A stretch of 9,880 bases of DNA from Bacillota bacterium. GTDB lineage: Bacteria; Armatimonadota; Hebobacteria; Hebobacterales; Hebobacteraceae. Shown in pieces: positions 1 to 5,958 of the stretch. How positions within the stretch are numbered: the stretch's first letter is position 1; every line of letters starts with the position of its first letter. The notes beneath the pieces are model-generated. The model was not told where the DNA came from. It did no database searches and was given only the letters and a program-made list of their open reading frames with translations. The DNA is taken from NCBI GenBank assembly GCA_030597345.1, contig JAUVSA010000055.1, forward strand, positions 1 through 9,880, in the 5' to 3' direction. Position numbers and translations under genes: made by a program.

Positions 1-3
1 GTG

Positions 4-675
4 TCAACTGGCCAGTTCCTCTCTCTCGACCAAGCCATCGCGGAAATACACGATGCGCCGGGCATGGCGAGCTATGTCCAGCTCGTGAGTCACGATGAGG
101 ATCGTCTTTCCCTCCTGGTTCAGGCGCTCGAAGATCGCCATTACCTCCCGGCCCTGTGCGGTGGCTAGGTTGCCCGTCGGCTCGTCACCAAGGATTATGG
201 CTGGATTGTTCACCAGCGCCCGGGCGATGGCCACCCGCTGCTGTTCCCCTCCGGACAGCTCGCTCGGCCTGTGATGTGCCCGGTCGGACAGACCGACGCT
301 GGCAAGCGCAGCCTCCGCTCTCTCCCGTCGGTCGCTCGCCCGCGCGTAGACCAGCGGCAGCTCTACATTGCGAAGGGCGCTGGCTCGAGGCAGCAGATTG
401 TAGGTCTGAAAGACGAAACCCACCTGTCGGTTACGGCCCCCCGCCAGTTCGTGCTCGCTCAGCTCGGACGTCTCCATCCCATCCAACCGGCAGATCCCCG
501 AGGTAGGTCGATCCAGACAGCCGACCAAGTGCATGAAGGTAGACTTCCCCGACCCCGACGGCCCCATGATGGCCAGAAACTCCCCGGCCTCCACTCGCAG
601 CGTCACGCCCCGCAGCGCCGCTACGGTTAGCGTCCCCATCCGGTATTCCTTGCATAGGTCAATGGCTTCGATCAC
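4..675 (-). CDS. ABC transporter ATP-binding protein (MacB/LolD-type)
   Basis: This is the cytoplasmic nucleotide-binding subunit, 223 aa, that would power the permease encoded two genes upstream. Motifs seen in order: Walker A GPSGSGKST (residues 38-46), Q-loop Gln in FVFQTYNLLP (Q90), ABC signature LSGGEQQR (140-147), Walker B IILGDEPTG (160-168) and H-loop His in VTHE (H197). Length and spacing fit the MacB/LolD/FtsE clade, with the clade-typical stretch EPTGNL after Walker B. The D-loop is odd: the usual Asp after NL is Ala (A171, codon GCC at 163-165). The start is GTG at 675, overlapping the stop of the outer-membrane factor gene by 4 bp (GTGA). The Shine-Dalgarno sequence is weak, so translational coupling is likely. 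It is the last gene of the exporter operon visible here; what follows lies outside the window. The family call is secure; the substrate is unknown. Confidence 0.95.
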   Translation of the reverse strand: MIEAIDLCKEYRMGTLTVAALRGVTLRVEAGEFLAIMGPSGSGKSTFMHLVGCLDRPTSGICRLDGMETSELSEHELAGGRNRQVGFVFQTYNLLPRASALRNVELPLVYARASDRRERAEAALASVGLSDRAHHRPSELSGGEQQRVAIARALVNNPAIILGDEPTGNLATAQGREVMAIFERLNQEGKTILIVTHELDIARHARRIVYFRDGLVEREELAS

Positions 676-2057
676 AGCTGATCCGACCCTCGGCTCTCGT
701 CTTCGGGAACGGCCAACCTCCCCAATGCCCTCTTCAGCCCGACCAAGGCCGTCTGGTAATCGTACTCGGCTCGCACCTGGTTAGCCCGAGACGAGGTCGC
801 AGCAACCCGCGCGTCGATTACTTCGATCAGAATCCCGACCCCCTGCTGGTATTTCCCTTCAGCAGCGGCCAGCCGTGCCTCCGCCGCCGCAACCGATTTC
901 GCGCTTGCTGCTACGCGCTCCCGGGACCGTTCCACCTCTACCAGCGCGCTCTCCACCTCCAGTGCCACTTGGTTTATCATACGTTGCCGGCCGGCCTCAG
1001 CACGCGCCAGACCTGCCCCCGCCGCGATCTGGTCGGCCCTGGTGGCGTAACCGTCGAAAAGCGGCCACGAAATGCTCAGCAGCAAGTTCCAGGACGGTGC
1101 GCGCGCCTCCCAGTCAGTATATCCTTGCGCGTACAGCCCCGCTATCTCCGCCATGGGGCCGCGGTTTATGTTCGCCCGCCTTAGCGCGCTCCGGCTGGCC
1201 CCCACAGAAGCGGTAGAGGCCATCAGCTCCGACCGGCTCTCCAGCGCGGCGCCAATAGCCTCTTCGAGGCAAGGAATGGATTCCTCCTCCGCAGTCGTCG
1301 CCGGCGCGAGTTGCAGCTTCGTGTGCGGCGGGACCCCCATCGTGTTCTTGAGCCGAGCCCATGAAAGCCGCACGTTGCTCCGCGCATCGATCAGGTCCAG
1401 TTCGGCCCGCGCCAAGTCGTCCAGTACGGGGTAGACATCCACCTCTGCCGAGGCCCCGACCTCGACCCGTGCCTCCACCTGTTCGAGATGGCGGCGAGCC
1501 GACTCCACGCCTGCTTCTGCCACTCCTACCAGTTGCTGGGACGCGAGCACTGCGTAGTAGTTGGCCGCAACCTGGTCCACCAGCGCCTGAGTGGCAGCCG
1601 TGAGCGAGAACTCAGTCGCCCGCAGCGAATACTTGCTCTCCTCCACGCTCTCCTTGCGCCCGCGGCGCCAGACCGTCTGACGCGCAGCCAGATCGAGATC
1701 CTCCCGCCGAGTGGTTCCGCCAAACTCAAACGTTCCGCCGCCCAGCGAGAGGAACGAGGACTTGCTGGTGATCCCCTCGACGAGATCCAACGAAAGCCGC
1801 GGATAGTAGCTGCTGCGCGCTCGCGTCAGCCCCGCGCGCGCGCCAACCACCGCCTGCTCGGACACGGTGAGGTCGGGGTTGCGCTGGAGCGCGATGAGCG
1901 TGCACTCCTCCAGTGTGAGTGGCCGATCCGGCGCCAGTCCCACTGCTTCCGGCAGCTCCGCACCAGCCGCCAATCTGGTCGCCGCGAGTAGGACGGCGAT
2001 TGCCACTGTCGCCCATACATGCCTGCCTGTCTTATCTCTCACTCTTCCCTCATTCAT
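672..2057 (-). CDS. TolC-like outer membrane efflux protein
   Basis: This is the predicted outer-membrane channel of the tripartite exporter, 461 aa, close to the usual 420-500 aa of the family. An N-terminal signal peptide is visible: charged residues, then a hydrophobic core WATVAIAVLLAA, then a likely cleavage after AGA near residue 33. There is no lipobox Cys, so it is not an NodT-type lipoprotein. The mature protein shows the two-fold repeat of the OEP family. One half starts LTLEECTLIALQRNPDL; the other starts near CLEEAIGAALESRSEL. Both run into long Ala/Arg/Glu-rich helices typical of the periplasmic barrel. The reading frame stays open upstream to 2246, but ATG 2057 is preferred: GAGG lies 9 nt upstream (2067-2070), the signal peptide follows directly, and the longer form would overlap the permease gene by about 200 bp. 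With this start it overlaps the permease stop by 8 bp. Confidence 0.92.
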   Translation of the reverse strand: MNEGRVRDKTGRHVWATVAIAVLLAATRLAAGAELPEAVGLAPDRPLTLEECTLIALQRNPDLTVSEQAVVGARAGLTRARSSYYPRLSLDLVEGITSKSSFLSLGGGTFEFGGTTRREDLDLAARQTVWRRGRKESVEESKYSLRATEFSLTAATQALVDQVAANYYAVLASQQLVGVAEAGVESARRHLEQVEARVEVGASAEVDVYPVLDDLARAELDLIDARSNVRLSWARLKNTMGVPPHTKLQLAPATTAEEESIPCLEEAIGAALESRSELMASTASVGASRSALRRANINRGPMAEIAGLYAQGYTDWEARAPSWNLLLSISWPLFDGYATRADQIAAGAGLARAEAGRQRMINQVALEVESALVEVERSRERVAASAKSVAAAEARLAAAEGKYQQGVGILIEVIDARVAATSSRANQVRAEYDYQTALVGLKRALGRLAVPEDESRGSDQL

Positions 2058-3288
2058 AGCGAAGTGCCTCAATAGGATCGAGCAGAGCCGCCTTCCGGGA
2101 CGGGAGCAGCCCAAAGAAGATGCCCACGAAGGCGGCAAACGAGAAGGATACCACGACCCAGAGCAAGGAAACGGCGGTGTTGAGTCCGATTGCCCGCAGC
2201 GCGTACGAGAGCCCCACGCCCAGGAGAACTCCGACAATGCCGCCAATCAAGCTCAGGGCCGTTGACTCGATCAGGAATTGCAGCAGGATATCGCGCGGGG
2301 TCGCCCCCATCGCTTTGCGCAACCCGATCTCGCGGGTCCGCTCCGTCACCGATACCAGCATGATGTTCATGATGCCGATGCCACCCACCAGCAGCGAAAC
2401 CGCCGCAATCGATCCGAACAGCAGCGTCATCACCCGGCTGGCCTCCATCGCTCCCTGAATCATATCGGCCGCGGACATGATGAAGAAGTCGCTCTCGCTG
2501 GCCGGCCCGATGCGATGGCGTTGGCGCAGCAGCGCCTCCACCTCCGACTTCGCTTGGTCTGCCAGGCTCATATCGGCGAACTGCACACCGATTGACCGCA
2601 CGCTGTCGCGCGGGCTTCCCGGTCCACCGCTCCCCGCCCCCAGCCGGTATATGGCCGTTGTTAACGGGACCACTATCTGATCGTCTTGGTTCCGCCACCC
2701 GGTATCGCCCTTGCTTGTGAACTGGCCGATCACGTTGAAGGTGATGCTGTTGACCTTTATGCGCTGTCCCACTACCGAGCGATCCGGCCCAAATAGGTTC
2801 TCCACTACGGTCGGGCCGAGGATCGCAACCTTGCGACGGCTCTTCACATCCCGCTCCGTGAAGAAAGTCCCCTCGGCGAGTTCGAAACTCCTCACCTGAG
2901 GAAACGACTCGATGGTTCCTATGACGCGCGTGTTCGTGTTCTCGTTGCCGGCCTTGATCTGGGCCGACGTATTGACCTCCGGTGCCACCGCGACCACGCT
3001 CGGACACTCCTGGGCGATAGCTCGAGCATCCGCGTACGTCAGCGTCTGCTCTGAACCCATACCCCAGTGGACGCCCCCGCGCCGCATCTGGCCCGGCCGT
3101 ACTGTCAACACGTTGGTGCCGAATCGCTCGAACTGCTCCAGCGTAGCCGCCTTGGCTCCCTGAGTCATGGAAACCGCAGCGATCACCGCGCCAACCCCGA
3201 AGATCACGCCCAGCATTGTCAGCACCGACCGGAGCCGGTTCGTAGCGAGTCCCTCAAAGGCGACCTTGAGTGATTCCCATAGACCCAC
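2050..3288 (-). CDS. ABC transporter permease, MacB/FtsX family
   Basis: This is the inner-membrane permease subunit of the exporter, 412 aa. The topology fits MacB: TM1 at about residues 20-42 (LTMLGVIFGVGAVIAAVS), a large periplasmic MacB_PCD domain at about 43-285, then an FtsX domain with three TM segments (about 287-313, 342-366, 382-405). The loop VTERTREIGLRKAMGA (314-329) is the conserved coupling motif between FtsX-domain TMs. Unlike E. coli MacB, no ATPase domain is fused; the ATPase is encoded separately at 4-675. The start is GTG at 3288 with GAGG 8 nt upstream (3297-3300), inside an 18-bp gap after the adaptor gene. These permeases do not form a classical translocation channel; they transmit ATP hydrolysis to the periplasm (mechanotransmission) and push substrate into a TolC-type duct. 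The substrate could be a macrolide, peptide, lipid or lipoprotein and cannot be chosen from sequence. Confidence 0.94.
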   Translation of the reverse strand: MGLWESLKVAFEGLATNRLRSVLTMLGVIFGVGAVIAAVSMTQGAKAATLEQFERFGTNVLTVRPGQMRRGGVHWGMGSEQTLTYADARAIAQECPSVVAVAPEVNTSAQIKAGNENTNTRVIGTIESFPQVRSFELAEGTFFTERDVKSRRKVAILGPTVVENLFGPDRSVVGQRIKVNSITFNVIGQFTSKGDTGWRNQDDQIVVPLTTAIYRLGAGSGGPGSPRDSVRSIGVQFADMSLADQAKSEVEALLRQRHRIGPASESDFFIMSAADMIQGAMEASRVMTLLFGSIAAVSLLVGGIGIMNIMLVSVTERTREIGLRKAMGATPRDILLQFLIESTALSLIGGIVGVLLGVGLSYALRAIGLNTAVSLLWVVVSFSFAAFVGIFFGLLPSRKAALLDPIEALRYE

Positions 3289-3306
3289 AGATCTTGCCTC
3301 TCCCCC

Positions 3307-4788
3307 TTATCTTGCGTGTCGTACGAAGCTGCCTCCACCCGCAGCCCGACGCCCCCATTCCCGCATCCGCGCGGTAGCATCCTCAGAGAAGAGATCGGGC
3401 AGCACTACCTCGGCTCCTTCCTCCAGCCCTCCTTGGATCTCCGTACGGTCGTCCCCCACGAGTCCTATCGTCACCGCTAGCTCGACTATCTCGACCCCCT
3501 GTCGAATGCTCACGTAGTGGCTGCCGCGTGACTCTCGCAGCGCACGGCTCGGCACGTACAGGACATCCTCGGCCTCTTCGACCAGGAACTCGCAGCTTGC
3601 CGTCATCCCCGGCTTCAACCGCGCATCCGGGTTCTCGATCTCCACCTTCACCAGCACTGTCGTGATGTTCTGCTGGGTCATTGCCTGAGGGTTGATGCGC
3701 GTCACCGTCCCCTCAAACCAAATATCCGGGAAAGCATCCACGCTGATTGCCACTTGCTGGCCCGCGCGCGCTCTCCCCACATCCGCTTCGTCGAGGCTGA
3801 CCTCCGCGAACATCCTCGTCAGATCTCCCAGCAGCACTATATCGGTGCCTTGCGCAACCGAGCTGCGTCCCGACGTGACGATCGTCCCTTCCTCGATGAA
3901 CTTGTCAAGGATAACTCCCGCTCGAGGGGCCCGGATCGTTGTGTACTCCAGCGTCGTTCGCGCATTCTCCACCTGCGCCTCCACCCGCGCCACCTGTGCC
4001 TCGGCGCTGGCGACGTCGGCCTCCCGAAGTCGATCCTGCACCGCGTCCGCGCGCGCGCGGTCGAGCGATGCCTTCGCCTGTGCGACTCGCGCCTCGGACG
4101 ACTTCACCTCCGCCGACAGCTCCTCGTCCAGGGTGGCCCACCGCTCCTCTACCGACGCCAGCTCGGCCTTCGCGAGGGCCCGGCGGTTGATACCGCTGTC
4201 CACCTCGCTCTGGGGCACGAAACCTCTCTCCTTTAGGCCCTTGACCCGGACCAGCTCCTTCTCCGCGATATCGAGATTGGCCCTCGCCTTGTCCAAGGCC
4301 GCCCGCGCCTGCGCGCGAGCCTGAGGATGGGTGGCCTTCTGGAGCCGCTTGAGGTCCATCATCGCGGAGTTGTGACCGGCCTCGGCCTGTGCGATGGCCG
4401 CTCGGGTCAGGGTCGGCTGGACCTGAGCCTGTTCTCGCGCCTGGCGCAGCCGCGCTTGAGTTGCCGTTAGATAGGCAACGGACTGGTTGTACGCGGTCAA
4501 ACTATCGGTGGGATCGATCTTGCCGATGAGATCACCTTCCTCCACAGCATCGCCCACTTCCACCGCCAGCACGTCCACCGGCCCGCCGGCATATGACTTC
4601 ACGGCTACCGTCGTCAGCGGCTGCAGCACGCCATCGGCGAACACCGTTAGTGCCACTCGCCCTCGCTCGACAGTCACGGTTTGGCGTTCATGTGGATCAG
4701 AGCCGTGGCTGCGGCGACTCCGCGACCACAGCCCAAAGCCAACTACCACCACGAGCACCAGCGCGATTCCGAACTTCACCCGCTTCAT
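3307..4788 (-). CDS. Periplasmic membrane-fusion (adaptor) protein, HlyD/MacA-type
   Basis: This is the adaptor that should link the permease to the TolC-like channel, 493 aa. One N-terminal TM anchor (residues about 4-21, GIALVLVVVVGFG) is followed by a beta strand/lipoyl half-motif (VDVLAVEVGDAVEEGD), then a long helical hairpin (about 95-281) rich in Ala/Arg/Glu/Gln, then the second lipoyl half (TIRAPRAGVILD, 284-295). A beta-barrel and a membrane-proximal domain follow (KPGMTASCEF, VPSRAL). It is clearly longer than E. coli MacA (371 aa), mostly because of the hairpin. At the hairpin tip, R181 and L185 match the RxxxLxxxxxxS channel-docking motif, but the Ser position is Pro192. The frame is open to an ATG at 4839. 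ATG 4788 is preferred: it has GGGAG 8 nt upstream (4797-4801) and puts positive residues directly before the TM anchor. It is the first gene of the operon. Confidence 0.93.
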   Translation of the reverse strand: MKRVKFGIALVLVVVVGFGLWSRSRRSHGSDPHERQTVTVERGRVALTVFADGVLQPLTTVAVKSYAGGPVDVLAVEVGDAVEEGDLIGKIDPTDSLTAYNQSVAYLTATQARLRQAREQAQVQPTLTRAAIAQAEAGHNSAMMDLKRLQKATHPQARAQARAALDKARANLDIAEKELVRVKGLKERGFVPQSEVDSGINRRALAKAELASVEERWATLDEELSAEVKSSEARVAQAKASLDRARADAVQDRLREADVASAEAQVARVEAQVENARTTLEYTTIRAPRAGVILDKFIEEGTIVTSGRSSVAQGTDIVLLGDLTRMFAEVSLDEADVGRARAGQQVAISVDAFPDIWFEGTVTRINPQAMTQQNITTVLVKVEIENPDARLKPGMTASCEFLVEEAEDVLYVPSRALRESRGSHYVSIRQGVEIVELAVTIGLVGDDRTEIQGGLEEGAEVVLPDLFSEDATARMREWGRRAAGGGSFVRHAR

Positions 4789-4796
4789 GCGCTTCG

Positions 4797-4801
4797 CTCC
4801 C
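4797..4801 (-). promoter_or_regulatory. Ribosome binding site of the adaptor gene
   Basis: GGGAG on the minus strand lies 8 nt before the ATG at 4788. It decides between this start and the upstream in-frame ATG at 4839, where the purine-rich tract ends only one base before the start codon. Confidence 0.6.
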
Positions 4802-4814
4802 GTCCACTTTCGTG

Positions 4815-4833
4815 TCGTCTCTCGATAAGACGA
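4815..4833. repeat. 6-bp inverted repeat upstream of the adaptor gene
   Basis: TCGTCT and AGACGA form a perfect 6-bp dyad around a 7-bp spacer, ending 26 bp before the adaptor ATG at 4788. It could be a small operator or a leader hairpin. A 6-bp dyad is short enough to occur by chance. Confidence 0.3.
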
Positions 4834-4914
4834 ACACATGCCCCCACCTATTCCGCCAAGAGGTAACGGAGTTCCTTCGGCAAACTTCTGGGCAGACTAC
4901 CTGAACGAACCGGC

Positions 4915-4935
4915 CGGGGCGGGAGGCCCGCCCCG
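4915..4935. repeat. 9-bp all-GC hairpin upstream of the sugar kinase gene
   Basis: CGGGGCGGG, loop AGG, CCCGCCCCG: a perfect 9-bp stem with a 3-nt loop, ending 24 bp before the kinase ATG at 4960 and 10 bp before its Shine-Dalgarno. No T-run follows on either strand, so it does not fit a Rho-independent terminator. It would fold strongly in RNA and lies in the likely 5' leader of the kinase mRNA or in the promoter zone of the opposite operon. Confidence 0.6.
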
Positions 4936-4945
4936 CAAGCGCGTT

Positions 4946-4952
4946 GGCGAGG
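4946..4952 (+). promoter_or_regulatory. Ribosome binding site of the sugar kinase gene
   Basis: GGCGAGG ends 7 nt before the ATG at 4960, a good Shine-Dalgarno match that fixes this start. Confidence 0.65.
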
Positions 4953-4959
4953 TCCGACT

Positions 4960-5925
4960 ATGCCCGAAGCCGTCACCCTCGGCGAGTTGCTCATCGATTT
5001 CGTCTCTATCGAAAAGGACGTGAGCCTGGCCCAGCTCCCCAGCTTTGCCGGGACCGCCGGCGGCGCTCCCGCCAATGTTGCGGTCGGCCTGGCCCGCCTC
5101 GGTGTCAGCGCTGGATTCATTGGCAAGGTGGGCCACGATCCATTCGGCGAGTTTCTCCACCGCACTCTGGACGCCGCCGGGGTCGACACGCAGCTCCTCC
5201 GAGTGGCGCCAGCCGCCCGCACGACCCTCGCCTTCGTTGCCACTCGCAGCGACGGACATAAGGACATCGCCTTCTACCGGAATCCCGGGGCCGATATGCT
5301 CCTGACGGCAGAGGAGGTCGACCGGGGGTATCTCGAATCGGCCCGCCTCCTCCACTTCGGGTCGGTGAGCCTCAGCCGCTCGCCCGCTCGGGAGGCCACC
5401 ATGCACGCCGCGCTCCTGGCCCGCGAGGCCGGCCTGCTGGTCTCCTATGATCCCAACTGGCGCCCGACCCTATGGGATGATCCGCGGGAAGCTAGAGGCC
5501 GCATGTGGGAGGCGATGTCCGTCGCGCACGTCGTTCATTGCGCTGACGAGGAGTGGGAGTTCATCACCGGCGCCAGCGACTTCGAGGCCGGCGCGCGCAG
5601 CATTCTGGTGGAAGGCCCCGATCTCGTGGTAGTTACGCTGGGAGAGCGCGGCTGCTACTACGATGACGGAGAGTCCCGGGGCGAGCTGCCGGGATTTCAG
5701 GTCGAGGTACAGGATCCCCTCGGTGCTGGAGATGCCTTCGTCGCCGCCATGCTCTCTCAGCTCATGTACGCTCCCCGCGGCCAGAGGCTCCCCGAGCCCA
5801 AGCTGCGAGAGATCCTCACCTACGCCAACGCAGCGGGGGCCCTCACCTGTACCCGGCGGGGAGTGATCCCATCCCTGCCGACCGCGGATCAGATCGAGCA
5901 GTTCCTCGGCCCGGCCGCTGAGTGA
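4960..5925 (+). CDS. PfkB-family carbohydrate kinase, probable fructokinase
   Basis: This 321-aa protein is a ribokinase-fold (pfkB) sugar kinase, predicted to phosphorylate a sugar with ATP in the cytosol. Motifs seen: N-terminal sugar-binding GGAPANVAVGLARLG (residues 34-48), followed by GKVGHDPFG (55-63), and the C-terminal anion-hole/catalytic motif DPLGAGDAF (252-260), where D258 is the expected catalytic base. The stretch ARTTLAFV...FYRNPGADMLL closely resembles the substrate region of plant and bacterial fructokinases (fructose to fructose 6-phosphate, EC 2.7.1.4). That makes fructokinase the best choice, with 2-keto-3-deoxygluconate kinase the main alternative. Length is normal for the family. 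The start is ATG with a good Shine-Dalgarno. It is the only plus-strand gene and stands alone, divergent from the exporter operon and convergent with the HEAT/GT2 operon. No sugar transporter or invertase lies nearby to confirm the substrate. Confidence 0.9.
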   Translation: MPEAVTLGELLIDFVSIEKDVSLAQLPSFAGTAGGAPANVAVGLARLGVSAGFIGKVGHDPFGEFLHRTLDAAGVDTQLLRVAPAARTTLAFVATRSDGHKDIAFYRNPGADMLLTAEEVDRGYLESARLLHFGSVSLSRSPAREATMHAALLAREAGLLVSYDPNWRPTLWDDPREARGRMWEAMSVAHVVHCADEEWEFITGASDFEAGARSILVEGPDLVVVTLGERGCYYDDGESRGELPGFQVEVQDPLGAGDAFVAAMLSQLMYAPRGQRLPEPKLREILTYANAAGALTCTRRGVIPSLPTADQIEQFLGPAAE

Positions 5926-5958
5926 GACCCGCGGCGAGCACGGCCCGCTCTGCCCTTC

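Larger units (their letters stand above)
4789..4959. promoter_or_regulatory. Divergent intergenic region between exporter operon and sugar kinase
   Basis: This 171-bp gap must hold the promoters of both the leftward exporter operon and the rightward kinase gene, because both first genes start here and point away from each other. I could not find a convincing sigma-70 -35/-10 pair on either strand; candidate TTG elements lack a well-spaced -10 partner. Two dyads are visible and listed separately. The promoter role is inferred from gene orientation only. Confidence 0.5.

Noticed and set aside
2058..2246. N-terminal extension of the outer-membrane factor reading frame
   Set aside because: It lies wholly inside the permease gene in another frame, reads as low-complexity non-membrane sequence, and would push the clear signal peptide 63 residues inside. 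ATG 2057 has its own Shine-Dalgarno.
3692..4324. 210-codon plus-strand open frame opposite the adaptor gene
   Set aside because: It is a Ser/Ala/Arg-rich shadow created by the coiled-coil codons on the other strand. It has no recognisable domain and the minus-strand gene is well supported.
4789..4839. Longer start (ATG 4839) for the adaptor protein
   Set aside because: The extra 17 residues precede the natural basic start of the TM anchor. The purine tract upstream of 4839 is too close to the ATG to act as a ribosome binding site, while ATG 4788 has GGGAG at 8 nt.
4897..5406. 169-codon minus-strand open frame over the kinase start
   Set aside because: It is antisense to a clear pfkB kinase gene, has no domain, and its composition is that of a GC-rich shadow frame.
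5926..5958. Bidirectional terminator between kinase and HEAT genes
   Set aside because: The 33-bp convergent gap has no stable stem followed by a T-run on either strand. Termination must be Rho-dependent or occur inside a neighbouring gene.
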